Source: Macquaria australasica | Lineage: Eukaryota; Chordata; Actinopteri; Centrarchiformes; Percichthyidae | NCBI GenBank assembly: GCA_005408345.1 | Contig: SEMN01000012.1 | Coordinates: forward strand, 1,240,001 to 1,304,000 | Length of the DNA stretch: 64,000 nucleotides | Reading direction: 5' to 3' | In this document: positions 1 through 12,955 of the stretch, in pieces | Position numbering within the stretch: the stretch's first letter is position 1 | Layout: each line of letters starts with the position of its first letter | The notes under the pieces: model-generated | Databases searched by the model: none | Told to the model about the DNA's origin: nothing | Seen by the model: only the letters and a program-made list of their open reading frames with translations | Translations under genes and position numbers: made by a program

Positions 1-16
1 CACACACACACACATA
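1..16. repeat. (CA)n microsatellite, cut by window edge
   Basis: The window opens inside a run of about seven CA units that passes into TATA. The tract presumably continues to the left of the window, so its full length is unknown. Confidence 0.9.
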
Positions 17-2366
17 TAAAATTCCACATTCTTGCAAAAAATTGGTTCACTGAACTTCCATACATGCATGAAGTGACAAACCTGACAAACATACATGGCA
101 AGTAAATTGGTAGCCTGCCAACGGCCTCAAATGGGAGATTAGTGCTGATATAGCCTGAGTTTGAATAACACTGGTGTTCTTGGCAGGCAAGTCATGTGTT
201 CATAATGCTACATCATGCCGTCATCGCTGCCCTTGCAAAGACTAATCAAGCGGTTAAAAACATCTTTTGCAAACGGCACTGTAGCTATGGCAACACCAAC
301 CCCACGGCCCATGTGGATGGACCTCGGTGTCCTCAAAGAAATCAATGCGTCTGCAATCTGAAGTTTCTATACAGCCCCCCCCCTGCGGTATGGCTGCAGT
401 ATTGACTTATTGGTTCTCATTAATTACTGGGAGTGTGACCTGGAGTTACAGAACTGGGTGCTCAAGGATCTTTAATTTTTTATTCTTTACTTTTTGAATG
501 AGTTGTCTGCTAAAGTAGACTACAGAATGCTTGGGGCAACTAAAACATGTAATCCCACATCTATTCGAATGTTGATTAGGCTTTAATTGTTCTCTGTGAT
601 ATGGTGCCACAAGACTAAACGCAGGTTATCTTTGAGGGAAATCCGCCAGCATTGAACACAACGACTGGCACAAAACCTGCTTCAAAATGCATTTTCATTG
701 CATGGAGTGGGTCCAAGGCTGGACTTTGTATCAAAATAGCAAAATATTTCAATTGACATACCTTTTTGCAGCTACAACACAAAGGACACTAGTGCTGAAC
801 AAAGGCCTCATGAAAGCGTGTGCATGGGCTGGCTGCCTTGGGCTAGTTTTTACAAGAGACAAGTAAGGTGAATGTGAAATGCATGGCACCAAGATGAGAT
901 GGCATGGTTCAAAGAAGAAGGGGAAAAAAAGCCTGTGTAGTGAGATACTACCAAGTTACTTTTTTAAAACTAACTCCCCACTCAGACTTTAGTATAAACC
1001 ATAGCCAATTGTTCAGATTTTATACTTTACAGAGGTGGAAAACCTTAAATGGACATAGCTTTCTTCAAATAAGTGAGTCTGATAAAAAAGCATAAATCAG
1101 AGAAATCTAATTCACGTTAAATAGAACTCTTAATGCATTGATAAAATATGGAACTCGGGGAATCAGAGCAAGCGATTCATAATGGAAAATAATATAATTC
1201 CCAAGGACTGCCTGCTGTTTATTTCTGATCAACCATAGGACAACTCTTTATAGGAATGTCAGCAACCAAGAATTCCATAAATGCTCACAAATCAACAAAT
1301 TTCGAAGGGTGAATTTGAGTGATTACCGATGACTAACATGACATATGTCAGTGAGAAATACAATGGGTTTATATTTAATATGTGGCTTCTGCTACTGAAT
1401 TTTAGGAGTGCACTCTGGGATATGTGGGAGACATTCTACAAAAGAAGGTATCCTTGGAAATCTAATTGCAAGGTGATCAAAGAGGTTTCGGCAGTAAACT
1501 GCATTTTTCTTTGACATCCCTACATCTGAGGATTACTTTGACTTTTTTATTGTAAGGTTTACTATTTTGAAACTGTTATAAAGGATCTAAGGGATATCAG
1601 TAACACCCAGATACCTTACCTTTTGTATTTTTGTCTTTTTTCCCTGTCCTTTGAAGATGTAATAAAAATTTCCACTATGAAACTACTAGTTCTGTGTTTG
1701 TGAGGATGCATTTCCATTCCAGTCATTGTTCATCTTGAGCAGCTGATAAAATCAATAAACACAAGTAATCAATATCTCTGTCCCTTGAGCACCATTTCTA
1801 GATCTTTTCGTTATGAGTCATAATGCAAGACAAATCTCACATTCCCCCACATTGCCTCCACTCGCCACCTCATCTCCACCCACAGACATGACCCAGTCAT
1901 ACAATCTCACAATGTCTGCATCCTCTAAGCACAATCTGCTCAGAGTAAATGACACCTGCTAGAGCAACATAAATACATCTGAATGGTCCATTGACAGAGC
2001 CGAGGCATTAGGCGCCATGGATGGGCTTGAAATGCAAAGGTAGGTGCACAAGCTCAGGCGCACGTAATGCCAATTCCAACCTCTCAGATCCGGGGGAAAT
2101 GAGATGTTTATGGTAAATGGGGCTCTTAGCAGCACCCACAGTGTTCAATATTGATTCAATGAATCGGATTTGTAAATATGAGGAGTAGTGTCAGCTTTCC
2201 ACTCTGCGAAGCATCTACTTCCACATAAAGGAGCAGCTGGAAGGAGAAAGAATGATAAGGCTGAATGCTGTTTTTTTTTTGGCGGTGTGTGACAATGAGG
2301 AAATACAGTCATCAGTTTTTAGCACTGTTTGTTAAACCTACTTTCAAATTCACCATGCTGAACAAA
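17..2366. other. Non-coding AT-rich single-copy DNA
   Basis: No gene, RNA or clear mobile element is visible. Open frames of about 60-70 codons occur on the plus strand, but they have no recognisable domain, low-complexity or biased composition, and no splice context. A less AT-rich block at about 1980-2240 includes GCATTAGGCGCCATGGATGG-type sequence. It looks more constrained than its surroundings and could be a regulatory element, but that is only an impression from composition. Confidence 0.6.
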
Positions 2367-2394
2367 CTTATAAACTCCAATAAATCCTTGGTTG

Positions 2395-2462
<68 letters not shown>

Positions 2463-2490
2463 CAACCAAGGATTTATTGGAGTTTATAAG
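2367..2490. repeat. Perfect AT-centred palindrome (hairpin/cruciform)
   Basis: The 30 bases at 2367-2396 are the exact reverse complement of 2461-2490, with no mismatch. The 64 bases between them are a pure (AT)32 run that is itself self-complementary. The whole 124 bp is therefore one uninterrupted palindrome able to form a hairpin or cruciform. The arms begin CTTATAAACTCC and read into TGGTTGCTATAT. A further short TATATATATA run follows the right arm. It could be a palindromic AT-rich repeat that grew by fold-back copying, a tiny snap-back element, or a sequencing or assembly artefact at an AT microsatellite. A 65-codon frame overlaps it and merely reads the dinucleotide as Tyr-Ile repeats. 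Confidence 0.95.
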
Positions 2491-3359
2491 TATATATATA
2501 CATTATTATGGTTACGTCACATGAGATAGTTCTGTCGATGCTCTTCTCGCTGGATTGAAGTGGGTGGAGCTCAGCTGGAAAAAGGTGATGTCCTATATTT
2601 CTGTGCACCACTCATGTTGCCAGGGAGATATGACAGTCAGAAAAATGACATCACAATAAGCAAAAATACCAGTGTAGGCACTGGCGGACCATTTCTGTTG
2701 CAGAGTTCAAAGAGTTACTCTTAATATTTGAAACCAAGTTTTAAGAGGCTTTAAAGATATAAAAATAGACTACATGTACTTCTTTCCCCCCAAATGTGTA
2801 CAATAAACCGTATATTGTACAAAAGTACAGACAAAAAAGAAAAAACAAAACACAGTTCAAACACAATTAATATACACAATAGACAATTAGTTCAACATTA
2901 ATGAAAGGAATTACAAGTGGCATTTAGAGTGTCTGCATACAATGGTTTGATATCTTCAAATGGAATGGTGGATTTTAATTTCAAAGTTACAGAGAGAGAG
3001 TCATAAACTCAAGAATTGTTGCAAATCTTGACTTCAAACTTTATAGGCAGTCAATAGTAAATTGTAAATGTTAAATTGATAAGCCTTGTTTGAATAGAAT
3101 GTGTCAAAGCCCTCCTTGAGGCAGTGAAAGTGTTTGGCAATTACGGAGCTGTAGCTGTTACAGGCGTAGTGCAGCAAACTGTCTGTTGAGAGAAAAGGGT
3201 ATGACAGGGTCTCGGATAATGGGAGTTTATTGGGGAAAATGTGAAGAGTCACCTGTTTTACAACATGGCGGGGCCCCTTGTGAGCACCCCTCTGCCTTGA
3301 TCAGAGCACGCTGAACTCTTGCACTGCAGGCGAGGAAGATACCACTCACCACTTCAACT
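2491..3359. other. Non-coding DNA, nothing assigned
   Basis: AT-rich sequence with short A-runs. No reading frame, RNA or repeat is recognised. A 72-codon minus-strand frame at 3034-3252 has no domain-like features. Confidence 0.55.
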
Positions 3360-3570
3360 CATTGACTTTGAAATACGCCGCCGCTTATGTTATTGCTTTA
3401 ATTTCGATCTCCTTCATTTCTCTGCAGGAAGAGGCGACGTGAAAAGAGGGGCACTAGGATCCATTTCAAATTTTAATTAGTTGCCTTTTGTAAGTCTAAC
3501 AGACATGCATTCAGACCAACATTATCCTTTCAAATTTTTAATTAACAGCTGCCTCTTGGTTTCACCACAT
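3360..3570. promoter_or_regulatory. Candidate conserved non-coding element with TAATTA cores
   Basis: This unique block has two TTAATTA-type homeodomain cores: TTTTAATTAGTTGCC near 3472 and TTTTTAATTAACAGCTG near 3535. The second runs straight into an E-box (CAGCTG). The block is more balanced in composition than its flanks and carries no stop-free frame of note. Such clusters are typical of teleost developmental enhancers, but conservation has not been tested, so this is inference. Confidence 0.25.
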
Positions 3571-3608
3571 CAAAAGGTTGGGGTGTGTAATTGTCCCCGT
3601 GTATGTCT

Positions 3609-3624
3609 GTGTGTGTGTGTGTGT
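3609..3624. repeat. (GT)8 microsatellite
   Basis: Pure GT dinucleotide run, followed by further interrupted TGTG-rich sequence to about 3660. Confidence 0.9.
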
Positions 3625-3659
3625 TGCGAGTGTGAATGTGTTTGAAGCTGTGTGTTTTT

Positions 3660-6600
3660 AAGAGCAAAAGTGCAGAGGTGTGCGAATTTTAACCCTCAGC
3701 ATGCCGTGTGTCGGATGAATGTCAGGAACGTGTCGGCTCAGACTTAGGGAGGGACACTAGAGGGGGGCTTTTCAAATTATTCTAAATTTCAAAGGTGGTT
3801 GGCTTGGTTGCAGTTTGTCAGGACGAGCACAGAGGGAAAAAGAACATACATTACAGGATTTAACAATAATCTGAATGTAGCGCCCCATATTTATGACAGT
3901 GAATATTTTCAGATGAGGGAATCTGAACGCATTAGCCAAGATCAGTCTCTTTCTCCCTTATTAGTCACATAGGGAGAGAACATTACCCTGGGTTTACAAA
4001 TATGTTTGATTTAGCTGCAATATGAACATGAAAACATATGAAGCCATATTTCTGCTACGGACTCAAGAGCTTGGAAAAAAAGTAACTGCCTTGTTGTCTC
4101 CATGTTTGCTTTCGCATGAAAAAAATTAACTTTATCTGGGTGGAGCATTTCAATTAACACGTTTATACCAGCTGTAAAGGCAAAGTAAATGTGGCTAAAA
4201 ATAGTCACGTTTACAGGCATCATTCTGCCAAAGGAGTGCGCAGGATATGGAAAGGTGTTACGTTGTCACCTGTCAGTGCATATGTTTTCTCACTTTTCCA
4301 CAGAGCAACTAATTCAGAAAGTGATGAAGCCAGAGAAAGACAAATAAAAGCATAATTGATTAATCATCTTGGCTGGAATCACATGCTCTGTCTGTAAGTT
4401 AACGAGATATAGTCCTGTATCAGCTGTGGAAATGAATAAATGGTACATTTGGGAATATCACTGGAAATGTGCAGGTGGATACCAGAAACTGGAGGCTGAG
4501 CACCAGGGCAGAGTGAGGAGGGGGTGGGTGTTTAAGGAGGTTTAAGAGTTTAAAGAACATTTGAGACCTGATGAAGAAAACCAGGCTTCTCTTTAATGCC
4601 TGCTTCAGATATCAGACTACTACTGAAAGCCAGCAATAAACATGTGACTAATTACAGCATGTAAACACGGCGAGTATCCCGTATCCATTAAACCAGCCTT
4701 ACCTTGTCTAATATGTAAACTAAAACTGTCTGTACCAAAAGTCCGAATCTGAAAAGTAGACGTCAATACTTAAAAGGATGTTCCTTTCAGTTCCAGCTAT
4801 TATAACTTGATATTTGGATATAATGAACTCATGCATTTACCCGAGGGAGCAAGATAATTATAGTCCTCACTATTCCTAACTCACTTCTGCACCAGCGGGA
4901 GATTGTCTTCATTAGAACACACTGACCAAAAGAAAATGGCTGACCTTTCATGGATTTCCCTCCAAAAAGCAATGTATTTCCTCTCCCTCTAAATTTACTC
5001 CAGCTTCCTAATTAACCTTATGCAGCTTTAAAGCTGCGGTAGACCAGTTTGGATAGACTGATAAATAAAATAACTGAGAATGCATGTGACAAAAAAATCC
5101 ATGATCAGCACATAAAACTTGCACCAGCAGAAAAAAAGTGACCCTGCATGTTTTACCGAACATTTCCAGGACTGAAACTTGATTATTAGCTTATTGCACA
5201 CCTTTTCTTGAGTCTGGTCTCCTCCAGAAAAATCTTGATTCATCACAGAATGGACATGATGGAAAGCATTAAAAATACTAACTAAATGCTCAGTTGCAAT
5301 AATCTGAATATTGTGTTATTGTTGTGTATTTGACAAACTGACTGATCGTCCCTTGCAGTCAAGATGGAGGAACCTTCTTCAATCAACACACCGGCGTGCC
5401 CAAAAACGAGAGTGAAAAACCTTTTTTTCTTTTGTTCCTAGTTCCTAATAGAGGCACTTTGAAAATGCTTGTTCATGTGACTTCATATGACTTTACAGCT
5501 TAGGAGGAAGTGGTGTGTTATGAAGCGGTGGGGGCAAATAAATAACAAAAGTAGAAAAGAGCTACAAACGCACCACAAACCAGCTTAGTATCGTTGTTAG
5601 GAGGGAAGCCAACTCTTTGAAGGCGAGTCCAAGTTGGCCTTAACTATAGGGGCTGGTCAATGTGCTGGGCTTGTTCAGTAACATTCTCCTAACCTTATAA
5701 TGCCCCGTCTCCCACATGCTGCTGTGCTCGCTCCCATTGACTGAAACACCAGTTTTATTCAATTAATCTTTTATCACAAGCCTGTGGCTGCCTTTTTAGC
5801 CTGTGCCAGAAGTGGAGTTGTTTAGGTCCTCCCTTAAATCCGGGCAGCAAATAGAGCTCAGCTTTGCCCAGCTGTAATGTCCTCTGTTTGGAGCCTGGTT
5901 GCTTATGGGCAGTGCCAGGCGTACACATATGGTGTATCTGTGTGTAGTCCAGAAGAATTGGCATCCTTTTGTACATAACTGTCTCCTTGATGATTTAAGG
6001 TTTCATCCTGTGTGCACTGGAGCAGTGGTTGAAGGTCTATCGGACGGATATGTTTTAAACCATTTTAAAACAGACATGGTCAGTCCTCATGAATATGTGA
6101 TTCTTTTTAACCCCAACACAGATTTTAACACCATTACAGAACTATGTTTTTTAAATTTATTTTTAACTTGTAACAGACTGAGTGTATTATCTTTTAAATG
6201 TGTCTGTTTTGGCGTGTGGCGTGCGTCTGGAAAGGTAGTGTACAGTGGGTTTACCAGAGCTTTTTCACTACAATAAGCTTCCTACGATGCTGATGAAAGC
6301 GGTGAAAGTGAACCTAAAAGATTAAGTTGTTGACCATAGATCCAGAACAATAAAAAATGCTAAAAAGAATGCTGAAAGACACTTAAACTGCACTATACAG
6401 CTGAGGGTACCTGCTTAGTCAGCTGATAATTCTCTAACCCCTTGATCCATTGTAAATATAAAAATATGAATGAGTGCAGCAACATTTAAAAATGTGCAAT
6501 AAACATGAAAAATTACCAAATATTATGTATCTGAATTGTAAGCTAACCTCTCTGTGACTCTGACATACTTGTCTGCTAGTGCTTCCCCCAACAACTTTCC

Positions 6601-7442
6601 ATCCTCTAAACCACTCACTCCTGACTCATATTTTATACTGCCTGTCTTCCCACTACAGGATAAACCTTTCGATTCCAGACAGTATCTGCATGACATTCAT
6701 GCCATGTGAAGGCTGTGGTAGGAAGGGGCTCAGAAGCTTGCTAAGGAGGGGGGGGGGGTTGGGTTATGGCTCTGTATGCTCCCAGCATTCACCCTTGTTA
6801 GCCTTTACCAGTTAGACAATGCCCTGATGAAACATGACAGGACAAGCTTTCATAGCCATGTTGGGGTTAACGCTTTAAAATGCTAGCAACTGCACTTTTT
6901 TGTAGCTCTTGCAGGGAAAGACAATTTTAAATGGCCACACACTAGCGCTTTGTTTTTCCCGCGGTACTGTAGGAATATGAATAAGAAAAGAAAAATACCA
7001 TCCAGAGACACACTGCAAGCCCAAGAGTGGGTGACTGCAAAATGACAAATGCTTTATTTGAAGTGAAAATCCACACAAAACAGAAGTCCATGTTATGCCA
7101 GTGATCTCGGGGAATATTCAATATGGTGAATATTGAATTATTTGTGAACATAAACAATCCCAGCAGGCTCGAGTCTGTGATGCCTCCAAGAAACACAACC
7201 TGCAGCTGCTCTATTTATAAAAATCTGAATTTGTAGAGTCGTTCAGAAGGCCTTCTCAACAGAGTTCCCTTTGTGTCCTTGTACTGCTAACAGATGCAAA
7301 CCAAGAAAGACCTCAGGTAATGTCACTGTGTACTTTGGTGCATCCAGATCCTGATAATTTAAGTCAAGGCTTATAGTGTTCTTCTCTGAAGGCATTGCTT
7401 GCCTTTGTGATGATTAGGGAACAGCAGGAAGCTCACTGTCAC
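3660..7442. other. Non-coding DNA, nothing assigned
   Basis: No coding exon, RNA gene or clear repeat is seen in this 3.8 kb. A plus-strand frame of 125 codons (5899-6276) is the longest, with ordinary AT-rich codon content and no motif; I treat it as chance. A G-run lies at about 6746-6758. A block at about 4800-5020 looks unique and relatively information-rich and may be a weak regulatory candidate. A small hairpin with 9 bp arms (ATTCAATAT / ATATTGAAT) lies around 7115-7140. Confidence 0.55.
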
Positions 7443-7482
7443 GTGTGTGTGCGTGTGTGTCTGTGTGTGTGTGTGTGTGTGT
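7443..7482. repeat. Interrupted (GT)n microsatellite
   Basis: About 40 bases of GT repeats with two single-base interruptions (GCGT and TCTG). Confidence 0.9.
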
Positions 7483-9104
7483 AAGGCCATGTTGGTAGCT
7501 GCGCAACTGATTCATATCATAAGTGAACCATAGGCTGAAAGGTCCCCCAGCGGCAGATGAAAGGCAGGATTAACAGAAGAGGGGTTGAGCTGCGATGAGC
7601 ACCGGGAGTGCATCGTGGGAGATCAGATGAGGAAATAATAGAGAAGGGTCCCTTGCCTTCAGAGAGGGGCAGACAGGGAAGCGGAGCTTATGAGATGCAG
7701 AAGAGTTGTAGGAGATTGAATGATCAGTTCCAGAGAGCTGGCAGTTTTCCCAGCAAAGTTCCCAATCCTCTGAAGGGGAGGAAGAAAAGCAATCTTGATG
7801 GCGAAGAAAGATATTAGAATTATAAAAGTGGGAGCAGCAGGGTCAGCAAAACACAATTTACCCAGTAATTTTACCTTTCTACAATCTACCACTTATTCCA
7901 CCTTTGATCATTGACAGGTCCACCAAATATATAATGATGCATTCTGCTAAGACTCAAGATTTTAGGATTTAAGGATGTCCCTCTTACCCAACTGACATTG
8001 GTGTCTCCATGTCTGGTCTGCGTATATTCTTTACAGCTTGTTTTGTTGTTTGTCTAGAGTCACAAATAAACTGATTGTGATGCACAATGTGATTTCAATC
8101 AGCTAATAAAAGAGGCTATGATTGGTGCACGCAGTCACGAGCTAAAAATCCCAATCATGCAGAGTTTGATGATGAGATCACTATTGATCCACTTAGGCAC
8201 TCTGTTTCCCATTTGCCCGCCCACAACAGGGACAACACACTGCCACCGAAGTGCGGCATTTTACTATTGATTGCCCCATCCGGGAAGGGCTCATCGAGAT
8301 TCATCCCAAATGAAGCACTTTGTTTGTGGTGTGTCTCTTGTTCCATGGCAAGTTCTCTCAAAATTCAAATAGATCTTCTTTTTCTTGGTCAGACATACTG
8401 TAAATAGGGTGGACTTTATAGAGTGAGTACATTGCTCTCATGTAATGTATGGTTTGGTTTTATTCTTTCATGAAACAAATGAACATGTAACACAGTTTTA
8501 CACAGTACATATAAACCAAAAAAAAAGAACCCCATAGATAGCCAAGACAGAAACAATACAAAAACAGATTAAATAGAGAGCGAAACCTGGATATGTGAGG
8601 ATGTATAAAATAAAAAAAAATAAAATGAAACAATAAAATATAAAAAGCATCTCACAGAAACAAGATGTTCTCCATATAATTAAGCATGACAGCATAAAAA
8701 CATGACTTATTTCAATAGTGATCTAGTTATTGACCATCAAAAACGTTGGATGGTGGCAGGAAGTAAGCATCTTAACTTATTTAAACCTATACAGCCATGC
8801 AGAAAATATACTTATCTGTTTATGTGTTTATCTGATCCCTGATCAGTGCAACCATTTAAAGATCTGTATGGATGAGGGAGTGGCATGAGTGAGTGCCGAT
8901 TAATGGCTACCAAATATTTGCCTCATAAGTTGTCCGTTCATGCCAGTCATTCATGTGTTTGTGTTAGTTGATGAATAGCTGTTAACTAGCTAGCAAAACC
9001 ATTGTTTTAACTAAACTGTACTAAACAGTTTTTCTTCTGGCATTTTAAGCTGTACAGGTAAATCACCACTACCCACTGGACTGGAGAAGGATCTACCTTG
9101 ACTT
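7483..9104. other. Non-coding DNA, nothing assigned
   Basis: Ordinary AT-rich sequence. Overlapping short open frames at 7600-7900 and 8155-8400 sit on opposite strands of the same bases and show no domain. No RNA gene or repeat is recognised. Confidence 0.55.
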
Positions 9105-9320
9105 GCATCTGGGAAAACCAAGACGGATTGCAGTCAGGTTTGTGATGGTTTAATACAGAAAATGTCCACAATGACTCGAAACTTAACTAACCCTAACCCT
9201 AAACCAAAACCACAATCTTTCCCTAACCTTAACCAAAGTGCTTTTGTTGCCTAAACCTAACCACATTTGGGACATTGGGATATGAACGCTGGTGTCTGGT
9301 GTCAAAATCCTGCAGTTTGT
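9105..9320 (+). repeat. Interspersed repeat of the CCTAAACCTAACC type
   Basis: Contains CTAACCCTAACCCTAAACC at about 9188-9206, then CCCTAACCTTAACCAAAGTG and GCCTAAACCTAACC. This wording is common in percomorph genomes as an interspersed, partly minisatellite-like repeat. A related copy lies at 20120-20295 in the same orientation. The two adjacent CCCTAA units resemble telomere repeat, but they sit in the family's own pattern and do not mark an internal telomere. Family name and boundaries are unverified. Confidence 0.55.
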
Positions 9321-11929
9321 ACTCTGGTACGGTAGATACATGTAGCCCTTCATTCACTCAAAGAAAATGTTGCCCTTGGACATAATCCAGGCAGTGATTA
9401 TGTTTGACACCAAAATGTCATTGGGAAAACAATTCAGTAATATATAACTGTAATTTCTAGAACACAGACTTGTGAAATGACAAGGGTAAACGGTGCCAGT
9501 TCAATGTTGTTAAGCCGAATGTATGCTTTTCTTCCTTTCAGTTTGATCATTATTAACAAGAAAAGATATATTATTGAGAGCTTTAAGAAACAGCGTTGTT
9601 CATTGTGCATAGCATCTGCTGCTTTATACCGGCTCACTAAGGTGAGATGAATGAAAAGCAAAAGACAGACTTGGCCTTCGCGTCCTAATAGGTAACATAT
9701 TCACAAGTCATGCTGTATCTTTACTTCACTTCGGTGGTGTTTTACAGAACATTTTCCTGTATTTAATGTTCCCCTGAGAAAGGCAAAAAAAAAAAAAAAA
9801 AATGACAGACCCCGCTACTACACCACTAATTGGCTGCATGAAACATTCAAACAAAGTTCAGAGACTATTTTCTGAAAACTCGGAAAGATTAACTAAGGCA
9901 CCTTGTTATTCAAATTAGTCAGCACTGACTCAGAAAACATGCCATTAATGATGTAACAAAATAAATAAATAATAAATGACTGCAGCTGGGCCATAACACA
10001 GACAAATGCACCACACTGTTTTTCAATTATTTTACAGAAGTGAAAATGCGCTATAGCAGTTGTTGTTTTTGTTATTCCATTTTGATGATTATGATGATAC
10101 AAGCCAGGAGAATGTGATAGTTTGCAAACTGGCTGCAATTGTATGGGGAGCTGCTGGAAACTGCTCACACGGGAAATAGATGTGCAGAGAGATTGTGTGT
10201 TTGCCATATTGAGCTCCTGTGCATTCGTCTAATAGTTAGAGCAGTTGGTTTTCCATGTGGAACTTATCATCCGGTGTATCTGCGCCTGCAGCCGCAATAA
10301 ATTCCAAATAAGTGTGTGTTTACTCCATTGGGTTAGCTTCCTTACTGATATACGCTCATATTAGAATGGTTTATCATAAACAAAAGAAAGGAGGGAATGC
10401 GTACATCTTTGCCACTGAATAATTTCCACAGTTTTATATTCACACTGTTGTTCTCAATCAAATGTGTCTCTCAGTGAGTGTGCAAGTTGGTGTACATCAG
10501 AATAAAAGCAGTGATTGTTTACACTGCATATATTCCATGTTTTGCAACCTAGTATTTCAATCATTGATGTAAAACCCACATAAGACTGTAAAACTCTAGT
10601 CAGAATACATCCCATAACATCAACTTGGCTTCTGCAGATATGACCCTATTTTACCCTCACAGATATACCTGAGTTCTAAGCATGCTGCGTCAAGTTCTCA
10701 TAATAATAAATAAAATGTTGCTCATTCTGTAGCACATAATCAATTTCCTGACCATTACTGAGCCCATTCCGTTTCTCTCATGCTGTTCCAAGTGCGTCTT
10801 ATTTTCAGCTCCTTCCCTGAGAATATGTTTGGGGGTGAGGCTGATGTTTGTGTGATGGGGGGAAGGGGACATTGTTTTGACAGACTGGTGTGCCACTGTG
10901 ACGGTCTGAGAGAATCTCAGGGTCAAACGGCAGACATCTACTTTCTGACAGCATCAGGCACGTTAGCTCTCCGGGAAGCCTCTGATCCGAAGCCTGCGCG
11001 GTGGCATAAATGGGGAGGATATACTGTATGGTTCAAGTAATGACTGTGTGGAGAAAGTTTGTGTACAGTAAAAGAGAGATAGTGTAGTTTTTTACTGTCT
11101 TCATCTTTTATTTGTTGGGTTGGGTTGTAGTGGAATCAAAGTATTTAGATATATTCATAATATAGATACAATTCAGCCTGCTTCCTTATCATTTCTTGCC
11201 TTTTTCTTTCTTTTTTTTTTAACAACACTATAGTATTTATGAGCTTTTTCAAACCAGCATGTGCACAGAGATATAGGACAGCAGGAGGCTAATTAATAGA
11301 TGTTGATCACAGCAGAATTAGGTGACTTTGGGTGGTGGAGATATCAACACCATGTCAAATATGAATTGTGCAATGGGATGTTTAGTGTTGTATAGTGTTA
11401 CTTACTGTCTGTGTCAATCGGCTCTTCTGTTATAGGTCTTATCTAAACTGATTAACACCTACTTTTGTATAGCCTGACCGTGTGAAGGCATCACAATCCA
11501 TTTTGAATTTGTATCTCTTGACATATGGAGGATAAAATGTGACCAATCCATAAGTAAACAAGGGTGAAAATTCCCAAAAAAGAAAGAGACAAAAAAAAAA
11601 GATGTCAGCCATACGTAACAAGACACTGGAGGACAGAAGTGCCAAAAATATGTTTCTAGTCATTTAGAAACAGTGTGACCATTACATAGTTTGTTCTGCA
11701 AAGAGCATTAACAAGTTTATTTTTTCAACGGTCACATGTCCCACTCGGTACATGTCTTGGTCACAGTTATTTGATAATCAAATGTAAGGCATCATTATCA
11801 AAAATGTTTCTTTGCTATACATTTTTGTTAAAAAAAATGACTATATCATTATCAGATTTTTTTTTTAGATGCTAAAATCTCAATATTGGTAATGGCCTCC
11901 AGTCAGGTTATAATCAAACCATAAGAAAT
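9321..11929. other. Non-coding DNA, nothing assigned
   Basis: No gene is seen. A poly-A run lies at about 9786-9802. Frames of 104 codons (9893-10207, minus) and 86 codons (10780-11040, plus) lack any recognisable motif. The segment TTAGAGCAGTTGG near 10236 faintly resembles a tRNA-type A box, but no B box follows at the right distance. Confidence 0.55.
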
Positions 11930-12010
11930 GTATTTAAATACCACATTTCATACCCAAAGGCAACCCAAAGTGCTTGACAGAGTACACAGGCATAAGCCGT
12001 AAACATATAT
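11930..12010. repeat. Possible retroposon tail fragment
   Basis: The string TTAAATACCACATTTCATAC followed by CAACCCAAAGTGCTTGACAG resembles the widespread fish retroposon tail wording that ends in AAGTGCTTTACA. Only about 80 bases are recognisable, so family and direction are uncertain. Confidence 0.3.
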
Positions 12011-12955
12011 CTATACTGATGATATAATTTAAATGTATTTCCATTATGCTAATTTTTTGAGTGTTGGAATACATTACTGAGTAGGTACTAAAACATCAAC
12101 AAGTTCTAAGCCTAACTGTTTTGTACAGGAAGCAGCATAAAACCTACTGATGATGCATCATGTTGTTAAACAAATGTCACATAATTACTATGAATCTTGT
12201 GTCACCAGTTGTACAAAATGTGTCTTGCAGTCTGCTATACTGTGCTGTGCATTTAAGCTGTATATACCCCAAATCGGTTTTCTTACTTAATGAAATCTTC
12301 AACTCAGAGTGAGTTCTACAAGTGCTGTAACATTCATCTCCCACACCGGTCAGAAAACATTGCCCGCCTCTATGCCTCAAGAAAGAACTCCAATTAAGTA
12401 ACAATCTGTTTCCTTGTAATTATATGTACCAGCTTGCTTAAATTAGGCAGAAACCCATTACAGAATTAGAACTTGAAATTGGGTCAAAAGCGTGTCACAG
12501 TGTTTCTAGTCAAGCAGTCGTGGCAGTGGGGGAATGCTGGTTGTAGTGTAAGCAGGGCTCGGGAGGTGTCAAGATACCCAGCTCACTGGTGGAGACGAGG
12601 CCCCTGGAGTCACTGGCGCTTCCTTCACAACACCCCGGTCAAGATTCTTCAGACAGCCACAGAGCAGCCACGTCAACAAACAAATGCTTGTTTTCTACTC
12701 ATTAGTGCACTCTGGTGAAAGAGGGAAAACCTACCCAAGAGTGGCTGGAAGGAATGGCATGTCAACTCGTGTTATACATTCTGCCTCTTTATTTCTTTCT
12801 TTCTTGGGGGCTGGATGTGTCAAAAAAAAAAAGCACTGGGGGGAAAACGGGAGCATGTTTGTGTTTTGGTTGTTGGTTACAGGGCTGTGTGTGTGTGTGT
12901 GCTCTTGTACATCTATCTTTGTGAGGACCTCGGGTGAAAGTTAGAATTAGATTTA
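12011..12955. other. Non-coding DNA with a (TG)8 tract
   Basis: Several overlapping frames of 60-86 codons occur on both strands at 12470-12980, across a somewhat GC-richer patch. None shows a domain, signal peptide or splice pattern that I can support. A TG dinucleotide run lies at 12886-12901. Confidence 0.5.

Noticed and set aside
9188..9206. CCCTAACCCTAA as an interstitial telomere
   Set aside because: Only two units, embedded in a longer interspersed repeat pattern that also occurs near 20.2 kb.
10236..10300. tRNA-like sequence
   Set aside because: It has an A-box-like word, but no B box at the proper distance and no cloverleaf pairing that I can draw.
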